Shown: positions 17,372 to 26,297 of the stretch, in pieces
Position numbering within the stretch: the stretch's first letter is position 1
Layout of the letters: each line of letters begins with the position of its first letter
Assembly: GCA_963842155.1 (NCBI GenBank)
Contig: CAWJFP010000006.1
Coordinates: 1-64,000, forward strand
Source of the DNA: CAWJFP01 sp963842155
Lineage (GTDB): Bacteria > Pseudomonadota > Alphaproteobacteria > JACZXZ01
Direction of reading: 5' to 3'
DNA: 64,000 nucleotides
The notes under the pieces: generated by a model
The model's database searches: none
What the model saw: the letters and a program-made list of their open reading frames with translations, nothing else
What the model was told of the DNA's origin: nothing
Translations under genes and position numbers: made by a program

Positions 17372-18256
17372 TCATCCTCCGCCCGCGAGGATCGCGGCGA
17401 GGCCTGCGCGGTAGTCGGGATATTTCAGCACGACGCCGAGCTCGCGCTTGATGCGCTCGTTCCGCACGCGCTTGTTGTCGCGGTAGAAGCTCGCCGCCAT
17501 GGGCGAAAGCCCGGCATCGGCCAAGGGAAGCAAGGGCGGCGGCGGCAAATGGAGGAGCTGGGCGGCATAGGCCACGACCTCGGCACTCGGCGCCGGATTG
17601 TCGTCGCAGAGGTTGTAGATCGCGCCGGGATCGCGCTGCGCCATCGAGGCGCGCAGCACGGCCACGATGTCCTCGACATGGATGCGGGAGAAGAGCTGGT
17701 CTGTGGCGATCCGCTTGGCGGTGCCCGCGCGGAGCTGGTCGAGCGCGCTGCGCCCCGGCCCATAGATGCCGGCGAGGCGGAAGAGATGCACGGGCAGCTT
17801 ATGCGCGCGCCACAAGGCGAGCCAGCCCGCCTCGGCCGCGACGCGCCTTTGCCCGCGCGTGCCGGTCGGCTCGAGCGGCGAGCTTTCATCGACCCAGCCG
17901 CCGCCGCGATCGCCATAGACGCCGGTGGTCGAGAGATAGCCGATCCATCGCAGCTGCCGCGCGGCCGCGATCTCGGCGCCGAAACGCAGCAGCACCGGGT
18001 CGCCCGCTTCTTCCGGCGGCACCGAGGAGAGCAGATATGTCGCTGCGGCGAGCTCGCCGCGGATGCTCTCGACATCGCGCTTCGGCGCGGATTCCACGAC
18101 CCGGATGCCGCGCGCGGCGAGCGCCTGGGCCTTCGCGGGATCGCGCGTCGTGCCGGCGACGACCCAGCCCTCGGCGATCAGGGCCTCGGCAAGCCGGCTC
18201 GCCACATAGCCCAGCCCGAAGCAGAAGAGACGCGGCTCAGAAATCGAGATCGGCAT
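17372..18256 (-). CDS. NAD-dependent epimerase/dehydratase-like SDR (YeeZ type)
   Basis: Extended Rossmann-fold protein of 294 residues. The nucleotide site is CFGLGYVASRLAEALIA near residue 10. YLSTTGVYGDRGGGWVDES carries the active-site Tyr region, and FRLAGIYGPGRSALDQLR is typical of YeeZ/YbjT-like members. The start at 18256 overlaps the 3' end of the GST gene by 20 bases, so the two are one operon. Substrate unknown; such proteins are often annotated only as SDR. Confidence 0.78.
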   Translation of the reverse strand: MPISISEPRLFCFGLGYVASRLAEALIAEGWVVAGTTRDPAKAQALAARGIRVVESAPKRDVESIRGELAAATYLLSSVPPEEAGDPVLLRFGAEIAAARQLRWIGYLSTTGVYGDRGGGWVDESSPLEPTGTRGQRRVAAEAGWLALWRAHKLPVHLFRLAGIYGPGRSALDQLRAGTAKRIATDQLFSRIHVEDIVAVLRASMAQRDPGAIYNLCDDNPAPSAEVVAYAAQLLHLPPPPLLPLADAGLSPMAASFYRDNKRVRNERIKRELGVVLKYPDYRAGLAAILAGGG

Positions 18257-18905
18257 AATGGGGCGAAGGCGGCGCGCCGGGAACATGGTCGGCGAGGAGC
18301 GGGCGGAAGCTCGGCCGCGATTTGAGTCGCGCGTACCATTCGCGCGCGCGCGGATGCTTGTCCCAGGGCACATCGCCGATATAGTCGACGGCCGATAGAT
18401 GCGCCGCGGCCGCGATGTCGGCGAGCGAGAATTCGTCGCCGGCCAGCCAATTGCGCCGGTCGGCGAGGTAGCTCAGATAATCGAGATGGGGATGGATGTT
18501 CTGCAGCCCAGCGCGGATCGCGGCCGAGCTCGGCTGGCCCGATCCCGCGAGCCGCTTCATCAGCTTCTCGACCACCAGGTTCTCGGTCACCTCCTGGCCG
18601 AAATTATGGTCGAACCAGGCGACGAGGCGGCGCGTCTCGGCGCGCCGCCGCGGCTCGTCGCCGAGCAAGCTCGGCGCGGACGAGGTCTCCTCGAGATATT
18701 CGCAGATGGCGTTGCTGCCGATGACGGCGCCGCCGTCCTCCTCGACCAGCACGGGCACCTCGCCGGCGGGGTTGATCTCGAGAAACTCGGGCCGCCGCTC
18801 CCAGACGCGCTCGATCCTGGCCTCGAACTCGATGCGCTTCTCCACGAGGGCGAGACGGACCTTGCGGCAGGCGGGCGAGAGCCAGAGATGGTAGAGGGTG
18901 CGCAT
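18237..18905 (-). CDS. glutathione S-transferase family protein, FzlA-like
   Basis: A 222-residue GST fold. The thioredoxin-like domain begins LYHLWLSPACRKVRLALVEK. It carries the cis-proline motif NPAGEVPVLVEEDG and the residue pair in GSNAICEYLEE. The all-helical domain contains WLAGDEFSLADIAAAAHL. The opening RTLYHLWLSPxCRKVR followed by WERRPEFL is what I recall for FzlA, the FtsZ-binding GST relative that activates cell constriction in Caulobacter. Its pairing with a YeeZ-like SDR also fits alphaproteobacterial neighbourhoods. The FzlA assignment is inference. Confidence 0.75.
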   Translation of the reverse strand: MRTLYHLWLSPACRKVRLALVEKRIEFEARIERVWERRPEFLEINPAGEVPVLVEEDGGAVIGSNAICEYLEETSSAPSLLGDEPRRRAETRRLVAWFDHNFGQEVTENLVVEKLMKRLAGSGQPSSAAIRAGLQNIHPHLDYLSYLADRRNWLAGDEFSLADIAAAAHLSAVDYIGDVPWDKHPRAREWYARLKSRPSFRPLLADHVPGAPPSPHYADLDF

Positions 18906-18983
18906 GCGCCGCGCAGTCTAAAGGAAGGCGGCGCAGGGGTGTAGGGGGCGCCAAGGGCCTTTCGTCTTCGGCTCTGCCGAGCC

Positions 18984-19799
18984 TTATCTGATCTTGGCGA
19001 AATCGCCATGCCGGCCGAGGCCGCCCTTGAAGCGGGTGGCTCCCGCCACGCCGTCTTGGATCAGCGCCTCGCGCCCGTTGTACCATTCCTGGATCAGCGC
19101 ATCGCGGACATCGAGCCCGTGGCTCTTGATGGCGGAGCGCCGATCGGCGCGCACGCAGACTTGCGGGAAGCGCGCGATCTCCTGCGCCAGCGCCTCGGCC
19201 TTCGCGCGCGCCCCTCCCTTCGGCGTGACATATTCGCACAAGCCGATGCTGAGGCATTCCTCCGCCGGCACCTTGCGCCCGGTGAGAATGATCTCCAGCG
19301 CGCGGCCCTGGCCGACGATGCGCGGCAGGCGCACTGTGCCGCCGTCGATCAGCGGCACGCCCCAACGGCGGCAATAGACGCCGAAATAGGAGTCCTTCGC
19401 CATCACTCGGAAATCGCACCACAGCCCCAGCTCCATGCCGCCGGCAACGGCGGGGCCCTCGATCGCCGCGATGACGGGCTTGTCGAGCTCGAGCCGCGAT
19501 GGGCCCAGCGGACCGCGCGGAATCTCGCCGCCATTGCCGCGCGGCCGGGCGGGCGGAATATCGAGCTCGCCGAGCGGATATTCGGCATTGAGCGTGCTGA
19601 CATATTTGAGATCCCAGCCGGCGCAGAACGCACCGCCCGCGCCATAGAAGACCGCGACGGAGGCGTGCTTGTCGGCGTCGAACTCGAGAAAGGCCGCGGT
19701 CAGCGCGTCCGCGCTCTCGGGGTCCATCGCGTTGCGCGCCTCGGGCCGGTCGTGGATCACCGTCCATACCGATCCCTCTTTCTCGATTCTCACTGCCAT
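18984..19799 (-). CDS. enoyl-CoA hydratase/isomerase (crotonase) family protein
   Basis: A 271-residue crotonase-fold enzyme acting on a CoA thioester. Oxyanion-hole segments are GGAFCAGWDLKY and GPAVAGGMELGLWCDFR. At the usual first catalytic Glu the sequence reads FGVYCRRWGVPL. At the second it reads LIDGGTVRLPRIVG, with Asp near the Glu position. It therefore probably is not a classical hydratase. The N-terminal half (MAVRIEKEGSVWTVIHDRPE) is standard. It stands alone, not in an obvious pathway operon. Confidence 0.82.
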   Translation of the reverse strand: MAVRIEKEGSVWTVIHDRPEARNAMDPESADALTAAFLEFDADKHASVAVFYGAGGAFCAGWDLKYVSTLNAEYPLGELDIPPARPRGNGGEIPRGPLGPSRLELDKPVIAAIEGPAVAGGMELGLWCDFRVMAKDSYFGVYCRRWGVPLIDGGTVRLPRIVGQGRALEIILTGRKVPAEECLSIGLCEYVTPKGGARAKAEALAQEIARFPQVCVRADRRSAIKSHGLDVRDALIQEWYNGREALIQDGVAGATRFKGGLGRHGDFAKIR

Positions 19800-20124
19800 G
19801 CTGGATTCCCTTTTTTGCGAATGTTCGTTCGATTGCGCCTTACCGCGAACGATAGCGCGGGCGCGCGCGGCTGTTTCATACGCTTATTTGTGACGACGCT
19901 GAGCGTGATCGCCTTGCTACCGGTCTCCCGGCAAGCCTGTAGCCGACCGCCTGCGCAGCCGCAACTTGTTTGCGCCCCCGCCTTCTCTGATCCATTGCTC
20001 CATTGTCTCGGCAAGCGTTCGTCGGCAACGCCGTCGGGCGTCGGCTTTATGCGGCGGCTTCCCGGGAGCCCCGCCGTTCGCTATCGTTCACGCCGTTCCC
20101 GAATTCCTCTGGGGATGTCGGTTG
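19800..20124. other. gene-free divergent region before the crotonase and glycosyltransferase genes
   Basis: No coding pattern is seen. In front of the crotonase gene the sequence GAATGTTCGTTCGATT at about 19818-19833 is TTCG-rich and could be a regulator site. This is weak. The right half has lower GC and leads into the lower-GC glycosyltransferase gene. Confidence 0.4.
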
Positions 20125-21375
20125 ATGCGTTTCTGGTATCTCGACCCCGGTCTACGCAATAACGTGGGTCATCACGCCAATTATTGCCGGTACATCGTTG
20201 GCGAGCTGCGCGCGCGGGGCATCGAGACCATCGTGTTCGGATGCGATAGTATCGATGGGGAACTCAGGTCCGAGACCGGAGCGAATCCTCACTTTCGAGC
20301 ATGGACCTATATCCGGAGCGATCCCGATCCAATTTGCGGTTGGTTGATCGATTTTGACACTTTCACGCGTGTCACCGCCGACGACTTGGGGCGGCTGCCG
20401 GCGATCCAGCCATCGGATGTCGTCTACATGAACTCGGTACGGCCATTTCAATTGATGGCAGTAGGACTGTGGCTGCGAAACCTTCCAACCGATCGTCAGC
20501 CAACGGTCGTCGTCGAGATATGTGAAAGCGGATTGCTGGCCAGCAATGGCCGCGCCGGCTTGGAGTTTGCCTCACCCGACCCGCGGCAGGATGAGCGTCC
20601 CACACTGTTCCGGTTTGCTGCCCGCAAACTTCCGTCGCCCGGAGCATCCCGCCTTCATTTGATCTGCTTCGACCAGTCCCTTTCGCAGGCCCTCAGCCGT
20701 CTGCTGGCGCGGCCGGTTCGCACGCTCGCCCTTCCCTATCGGGCGGTTGCGATGTTGAGGAACCGGGCCGGCGCGCGGCCGACCGTCGTGGCGATGCTCG
20801 GTCACCAAAGGGCGGCAAAGGGGTTCCGCCAATTGCCCGAGATCGTTACCAGGCTGTTACGCTCACGCCCCGATGTGCGTCTCTTGATCCAACAAGTCGG
20901 CCACACGGATGCTCCTGAAACTGAGCGGGCGCTGCGTGAACTCGCGGCGACCGATGATCGCTTGATGCTCGAGGAGCGGCCGGCGGGAAAGATGCTATGG
21001 GCGGAACTCCTCGAGCGGTCGACGCTGGTTCTCTGTCCTTATCTCGCTCAGCCTTACATCGCGACCTTCTCGGCCGTCGCATCCGAGGCGCTCGCCAACG
21101 GTATTCCCCTCGTCGTCCCCGCCGGCACGACATTGGAGAAAATGCTCGTTGAGTTCGGTGGACCTGGAGTCGCTTTCGACGACTTTGAACCGGCATCCGT
21201 CGTTGCGGCGACGGAGCATGCGGTCGATCACATCGATCGCTACGCGACGCTCGCTCATGAGGCGGCGGTCAAGTGGCCGGAGCGGCATGGACCCGCGCGC
21301 TTGGTGGATGGTCTGGAATCATTGGTGTCTTCCGCACCGGCATTGGCGCGGATGGAAGGGGGATCGCAGCAGTGA
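20125..21375 (+). CDS. glycosyltransferase, GT4/GT-B-like, lower GC
   Basis: A 416-residue protein with a GT-B style N-terminus (DPGLRNNVGHHANYCRYIV) where a GxGxH-type loop is expected. The C-terminal donor domain contains VVAMLGHQRAAKGFRQLPEI, RPDVRLLIQQVG and SAVASEALANGIPLVVPAG. Probably makes a capsule or O-antigen glycan. Base composition and codon choice are more AT-rich than the neighbours, which suggests transfer. Its 3' end faces and abuts the truncated rfbA, so its arrival may have cut that operon. Confidence 0.7.
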   Translation: MRFWYLDPGLRNNVGHHANYCRYIVGELRARGIETIVFGCDSIDGELRSETGANPHFRAWTYIRSDPDPICGWLIDFDTFTRVTADDLGRLPAIQPSDVVYMNSVRPFQLMAVGLWLRNLPTDRQPTVVVEICESGLLASNGRAGLEFASPDPRQDERPTLFRFAARKLPSPGASRLHLICFDQSLSQALSRLLARPVRTLALPYRAVAMLRNRAGARPTVVAMLGHQRAAKGFRQLPEIVTRLLRSRPDVRLLIQQVGHTDAPETERALRELAATDDRLMLEERPAGKMLWAELLERSTLVLCPYLAQPYIATFSAVASEALANGIPLVVPAGTTLEKMLVEFGGPGVAFDDFEPASVVAATEHAVDHIDRYATLAHEAAVKWPERHGPARLVDGLESLVSSAPALARMEGGSQQ

Positions 21376-21393
21376 AAACGCCGTTTCAAGGTG

Positions 21394-21480
21394 GTAGATG
21401 GAGAGGAGCTGCTTGCTGACGCGCCGGTAACCGGATGGAGCCGCGTGCCGGTGCCCCCCGGCAAGAATAATCCCCTTCAT
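21394..21480 (-). pseudogene. rfbA remnant (glucose-1-phosphate thymidylyltransferase N-terminus)
   Basis: The ATG at 21478-21480 overlaps the rfbD stop (ATGA) and reads MKGIILAGG, the start of RfbA. The following pieces GTRLHPVT and SKQLLSIY are family motifs, but they lie in two different frames. Similarity ends near 21394. About 29 codons of roughly 290 remain, so no enzyme can be made. The break lies 18 bases beyond the end of the lower-GC glycosyltransferase gene. An intact rfbA, and rfbB, would have to be elsewhere. Confidence 0.75.
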
Positions 21481-22367
21481 GCTACCGGGTGCTCGGCGAA
21501 GATGCCCGCGAGGATTGCCGGCAGGCTCGCGCGCCAGCCCGGCGAGGCGATGCCGAAGGCGGCCGCGATCTTGCCACAATCGAGGACCGAATTGGCCGGC
21601 CGTTTGGCCGGCCTGGGATAGTCGGCTGTCGCGATGGGCCGGATGGGTACGCGCCGCCCGAGATAGGGGCTCGCCGCCTCCACGATCGCGCGCGCGAAGG
21701 CATACCGGCTCGTCGCCGGTGCGCCGCAGAAATGATAAGTGCCCCAGCGACCGCTGCCGTCGCGGATCGCGCTGGCGACCGCAAGGAGCGCCTCCGCGAC
21801 GCTACCGGCCGGCGTCGGGCCGCCGCGCTGGTCGTCGACGATGCTGAGCGCCGGCCGCTCGGCGGCGAGGCGCGCGATGGTCTTGACGAAATTCGTTCCA
21901 TGCGCGCTGAAGACCCATGCCGTTCGCAGGATGACGTGCCGATCGAGGCGCTGTCGAACGGCTTCCTCGCCGGCGAGCTTGCTCGACCCGTAGACGCCGA
22001 GCGGGCCGACCGCATCGCCCTCCATGTAGGGGCCCTCTTTGCGGCCGTCGAAGACATAATCGGTCGAGACGTGAAGAAGCGGAAGCGCCGCCCGGGCGCA
22101 GGCCGTGGCAAGATTTGCTGGCCCGTCTCGGTTAGCCGCGAAGGCGGCATCGCGTTCGCTTTCTGCTTTATCGACCTGCGTGTAGCCCGCGGCATTGATG
22201 ACAAGGGCCGGTGCGGTATCCGCGATGGCCCGCAGCACGCCGTCATAATCGCGGATGTCGAGCTCGCCGTGAGCGAAGCCGATGATGGGCTCGCGCGCCG
22301 CATCCCGGCGCAGCATGAGTTCGCAGCCGAGCTGGCCTCCCGCCCCGAAGAGAAGGATTGGTCGCAC
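21477..22367 (-). CDS. rfbD: dTDP-4-dehydrorhamnose reductase
   Basis: Last step of dTDP-L-rhamnose synthesis, using NAD(P)H. The 296-residue SDR opens RPILLFGAGGQLGCELM and carries LLHVSTDYVFDG. The YxxxK motif is in YGSSKLAGEEAVR, and the substrate-side motif is ILRTAWVFSAHGTNFV. I start at GTG 22367 because GAGGCAGGG stands just before it and the Rossmann motif follows at once. An upstream extension would run through a different small reading frame. It belongs to the operon rfbC-sORF-rfbD-rfbA remnant. Confidence 0.9.
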   Translation of the reverse strand: MRPILLFGAGGQLGCELMLRRDAAREPIIGFAHGELDIRDYDGVLRAIADTAPALVINAAGYTQVDKAESERDAAFAANRDGPANLATACARAALPLLHVSTDYVFDGRKEGPYMEGDAVGPLGVYGSSKLAGEEAVRQRLDRHVILRTAWVFSAHGTNFVKTIARLAAERPALSIVDDQRGGPTPAGSVAEALLAVASAIRDGSGRWGTYHFCGAPATSRYAFARAIVEAASPYLGRRVPIRPIATADYPRPAKRPANSVLDCGKIAAAFGIASPGWRASLPAILAGIFAEHPVA

Positions 22368-22374
22368 CCCTGCC

Positions 22375-22515
22375 TCAACGTCCCGCGGCGAGGCCGAGAC
22401 GCTCGCCGCCGCAGCGTTGCTCCATGTGGGGCCGCCACCAGCTCTCGTAGGCGAGGGCCGCTTCAAGGAGCGCGAAGGCCCCTTGCCACGCATCGTCCTC
22501 CGTCTCAAGAACCAT
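22375..22515 (-). CDS. small ORF of 46 residues between rfbC and rfbD
   Basis: The ATG lies inside the last codons of rfbC (TATGGTTCTTGA) and the frame runs to a TGA eight bases before the rfbD start. The product begins MVLETEDDAWQGAFALLEAA, with WWRPHMEQRCGGERL later. It is acidic then basic, amphipathic and Trp-rich, with no frame conflict, which looks coding. I do not recognise a family. Tight coupling to both neighbours argues that it is translated. Confidence 0.45.
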   Translation of the reverse strand: MVLETEDDAWQGAFALLEAALAYESWWRPHMEQRCGGERLGLAAGR

Positions 22516-23050
22516 AGCTGAACGGGCTGTCGATTTCCGCCAGGCGAGGCTGGCGCCGATCCTTGTCGGAGAGGATCGCCTTCCGCGACGTCACCGGCCA
22601 GGAAATGGAAAGCGCGGGATCGTCCCATAGGATGCCGCAGTTATGCTGTGGAGAGTAGTAGGCGTCGACCTTGTAATGCGCCACGGTGCCGGGGACGAGG
22701 GTGCAAAAGCCATGCGCGAAGCCGCGCGGAATAAGGATCTGATTGAGCTTCTCGACGCTGAGTTCGACGCCGACCCAGTTCCCGAAGGTGGGCGAGCCAC
22801 GCCGGATGTCGACGGCCACATGGTAGGCCGCCCCGCACAGGATCGTCACCAGCTTCGTTTGCGCGAACGGCGGCTCCTGATAATGCAGGCCGCGTATGGT
22901 GCCCACCTCGACGGACAGCGAAAGGTTGTCCTGCAGGAAGTCGATATCCGGGTAATTCCTGCGCGCGAAGGTTTCGCAGAAGAAGCCGCGGCTGTCGTAA
23001 AACTTCTTGAGCGAGAGGTGCTTCACCTCGGGGATGTCCAGTGCGGTCAT
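22505..23050 (-). CDS. rfbC: dTDP-4-dehydrorhamnose 3,5-epimerase
   Basis: Epimerises C3 and C5 of dTDP-4-keto-6-deoxyglucose, the step before RfbD. The 181-residue cupin has the family start (FYDSRGFFCETFARR), the catalytic histidine in GTIRGLHYQEPP, and DIRRGSPTFGNWVGVELS. The active-site tyrosine region is DAYYSPQHNCGILWDDPAL. The ATG at 23048-23050 is used. It is the first gene of the rhamnose operon. Confidence 0.93.
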   Translation of the reverse strand: MTALDIPEVKHLSLKKFYDSRGFFCETFARRNYPDIDFLQDNLSLSVEVGTIRGLHYQEPPFAQTKLVTILCGAAYHVAVDIRRGSPTFGNWVGVELSVEKLNQILIPRGFAHGFCTLVPGTVAHYKVDAYYSPQHNCGILWDDPALSISWPVTSRKAILSDKDRRQPRLAEIDSPFSYGS

Positions 23051-23431
23051 TTCAAATCGAACGCCTCGGGGACCTGCCCTACCGGTGGTTTGCTGCAATT
23101 GAATAGCACGAACAACGGCACGAGCCACCTGTTGGCCGAAATGGCGCCGCTGACCCGCCCAGATCTCATCAACCCGCCTGTGCGATCGTTTCTGCGATTG
23201 CCGCTTGGTGACGATTGAGCCTCGCCGATGCATGCGTCGGGAAGACCGCTCCTGGCACTTCGGCGACATCCGGCATCGGGTAACGCCGCTTTCGAGCAGT
23301 AACCGGACGCTCGCGGGTGGCTGCAAGTGGCGCAAAAAAGAAAGAATGCTGGCGAGAGCCATGGCCCGTCGCCGCGGCGCGTCCCCTGCCCGTGATATAT
23401 TCGCGAACTTCCCGTGCCGGCTCGCGTGCGC
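23051..23431. other. gene-free region upstream of rfbC
   Basis: This 381-bp stretch between the histidine kinase stop and rfbC has lower GC than its surroundings and no convincing coding frame. It presumably holds the rfbC promoter. I see no clear -35/-10 pair, terminator or repeat. Confidence 0.4.
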
Positions 23432-25305
23432 TCACTCCTCGCCGTCGAGGGTCGCGCGCAGTTTCGCCGCCAGCTCGCCCTTGCGGTAGGGCTTGCTCAG
23501 CAAGTTCTTGAAATCCCCCGAGGGCTGCCCGTTCTCCATCGAGGCCTTGGCGAAGCCAGAGGTCAGCAGCACCTTCAATCCCGGCCGCAGCGCCCGCGCC
23601 GCGCGCGCGAGCGCGTCGCCGTTCATCCCGCCCGGCATCACGACGTCGGTGAAAAGCAGATCGACCGGCTCGCCGCGCGCGAAAATCTCGAGCGCGTCGG
23701 GTGCGTTCGCGGCGTCGAGCACGCGGTAGCCGAGCTCGTCGAGCTGGACACAAACGACCCTGCGGACATCGGGATTGTCCTCGACCACGAGGATGCGCTC
23801 GTCTCCTTTGCTCCTGGGAAACGCGGCGGGCTTCGCCTCGCGCGCGGGCAGCGCGGCATCGACGGCGCGGGGCAGATAGAGCCGCACAGTCGTGCCATGG
23901 CCGGGCTCGCTATAGATCTTGATGTGGCCGTGGGACTGGCGGACAAATCCGTAGATCATGCTGAGCCCCAAGCCGGTGCCTTGACCCACGGGCTTGGTGG
24001 TGAAGAACGGCTCGAACACGTGAGCCAGAACGTCGGGCGCCATTCCCGTGCCGGTGTCGGACACCGCCAGCATCACGTAGTCTCCGGGCATCGCTTCGAT
24101 ATTCTCGCCGGCATAGCCCTCGTCGAACTGCTTGTTCTCCGTCTCGATGGTGAGCCGCCCGCCCTCCGGCATGGCGTCGCGCGCGTTGATGGCGAGGTTG
24201 ATCACCGTCGATTCGAACTGCGTCGGGTCGGCGAAGGCCAGCCACAGATCGGGGTGCAGGACGGTCGCGACCTGGACCCGCTCGCCCAGCGTTCGGCGCA
24301 GCAGGCCGGTGATCGCGGTAACGCGCTTGGTTGATGTCGAGCGGCTCGGCCGCGAGCGACTGGCGCCGCGCGAAGGCGAGGAGCTGGCGCGTCAACTCGG
24401 CACCCCGCAAGGCGGCGGCGAGGGCTGCCTCGGTGAATTCCGCGGCCTTGGGATCGGCCTCGACCCGCTCGCGCAGCAGATCGAGATTGCCGATCGTCGA
24501 CGGCCAGCAGATTGTTGAAGTCGTGCGCGATCCCGCCGGTGAGCTGGCCGACCGCGTCGAGCCGTTGCGCGCGGCGAAGCCGCTCCTCCGCCGCGACGCG
24601 CTCGGTCATGTCGCGGCCGATGAAGAAATGCTGCTGCTCGGGCTCGGACCAAACGCCGGTCCAGGCCAAGGGAACGACCCTGCCCAGCTTGTGGAGATAG
24701 CGGCTGTCGAAATTGCGCATGACCCTGCCCCGACGCGCCAGGCGCATCTCGTTGCGCGTGCTTTCGAGATCGCCGGGGTGGATGAATTCGATGCCGTTAT
24801 GGCCGATCATCTCCTCGGGCTGATAGCCCAGGATCGCGGCGGAGCTCGGGCTGACGCGGATGAAATCGCCGTGGCGGCCCACCACCAGGATGAGATCGAG
24901 CGAGGTCTCGAAAATGCGCTGGTTGATGACGTGAGCGACGTCGAATTCGCGCTCGCGCTCGATGAGCGCCCGGTGGGCGTCCCGCTCCTGCGTCACGTCG
25001 CGGCAGAGGAGCGCGTAGCCGCCGGAATTGGGATAGCCGCGCAGCTCGAGCCATCGGTCGAAAATGTCGGAATGAGCGGTGAGGGCGACAGCCGCGCCGG
25101 TCTCCTTCATCGTCATGCAGCCGGCGCGGAACGCATTGTCCGGATCTGCGCTCAGGCAATCGAAAAAGCTGCGGGCGGCGACCTCGCCGCGCGCAACGCC
25201 CCATAGGCGCGCGGCGGCCGGGTCGGCGTCGATGACTCGCCAATCGCCATCGAGCGAGACGAGCCGGTCCGAGACGCCTTCCAGGATATCGGCGACCTTG
25301 CGCAT
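23432..25305 (-). CDS. hybrid PAS histidine kinase/response regulator, two frameshifts
   Basis: Cytoplasmic sensor with two PAS domains: residues about 5-110, and 125-235 with [20 protein letters not shown]. The dimerisation helix follows ([16 protein letters not shown]), then the ATPase ([29 protein letters not shown]). A C-terminal receiver domain holds [12 protein letters not shown] and the phosphate-accepting Asp in LLFTDVVMP. The reading frame breaks twice, near 24491-24502 just after the phosphorylated His box and near 24322-24331. Dropping one base at each place restores a 623-residue protein ([13 protein letters not shown], then [18 protein letters not shown]). As written, the kinase would stop in the helix domain. 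No partner gene is adjacent, so the signal is unknown. Confidence 0.8.
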
Positions 25306-25520
25306 GGATCGCTCCGCCTCTCGCTGCGGTCAGGCCCGAGGCTGTCGCGGCGGCGCCGACATCGACGGTCGCCTGCGCTCGTCAATAGTCGCGCCGTCCG
25401 CATTCGGCAACCCGTGGAGCGGCGCCGCCGAATCAGCATAGCCGGCATAGGAAGCGATACCACAGAATCGAAATCCGATGCCGAAAAAGCGGAGCGACAG
25501 GCGGTTGAAAGGCGGGCGAC

Positions 25521-26297
25521 CTATTTGAGCTCGATATGCACGTTCCTGTTCGCCTGCTCGCGCACTTGATCCGCAGTCGGCACCTTGAGATCGGTCTTGC
25601 CCACGCCGATCGTGGCGACGTTCGTGACCGCCAGCCCGTGCTTGGCGAGATATTCCTTCACCGACAAGGCGCGTTCCTCGGAGAGCTTCTGGTTGAAGGC
25701 CACGGAGCCCACCGTATCGGCGTGGCCTTTCAGGATCACCTTCGGCACGGCGAGCTGCTTGGCGGCATCGACGACCGAGGCGAGGATGACGGCGGCGTCC
25801 GGGCGGATGCTGGCTTTCCTGGAATCGAAATAGACGAAGAAGTCGCGCGACGCCGGCGCGGCGGCCGTTTGCACGGCAGCGCCCTTGCCGAAGTCGCCCG
25901 TGGTCTGCGGTCCGAGGATCGCATAATAGGCGCCGCCGATACCCACTTCGGTGAAGAAGATCATGTAATAGAAATTGGTGCCGCAACGCGTGAGCGTCCA
26001 TATCTCGCGCCATTTGCGCTCGGTGATTCCGCCGATATCGCGCGAATCCGTCGGGCCGACCGGTTCGGCCTTTATGAAATGCTTTTCCTGGCAGGCGGGG
26101 TCGGCCTTGTCTTCGCGCTCGAGGACGCTCATGCGCGTCTTGCTTTGCAGGAATTCCGAAGCGGTCGACCCGATATTGTATTTCTCGGTGAGATCGGGGG
26201 TGTCCTTCGCAGCCGCCGGGGCTGCCACGAGAATGGCGATGGCCAGAAAATTCGCGACGAGCAGCGCCGCATGAAGGTGCCGAGACGACATGATCAC
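25521..26297 (-). CDS. OmpA-family outer-membrane/periplasmic protein
   Basis: A signal peptide (LLVANFLAIAILVAAPAAAK) precedes about 110 residues without a recognised domain. A C-terminal OmpA-like peptidoglycan-binding domain follows, with FVYFDSRKASIRPDAA, LKGHADTVGSVAFNQKLSEE and RANRNVHIEL-like ending. There is no eight-stranded barrel. AAGGAG stands seven bases before a GTG at 26297, preferred over the ATG at 26291. It probably anchors to the cell wall. The N-terminal half contains CGTNFYYMIFFTE and may sense or bind something unknown. Confidence 0.8.
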   Translation of the reverse strand: MIMSSRHLHAALLVANFLAIAILVAAPAAAKDTPDLTEKYNIGSTASEFLQSKTRMSVLEREDKADPACQEKHFIKAEPVGPTDSRDIGGITERKWREIWTLTRCGTNFYYMIFFTEVGIGGAYYAILGPQTTGDFGKGAAVQTAAAPASRDFFVYFDSRKASIRPDAAVILASVVDAAKQLAVPKVILKGHADTVGSVAFNQKLSEERALSVKEYLAKHGLAVTNVATIGVGKTDLKVPTADQVREQANRNVHIELK

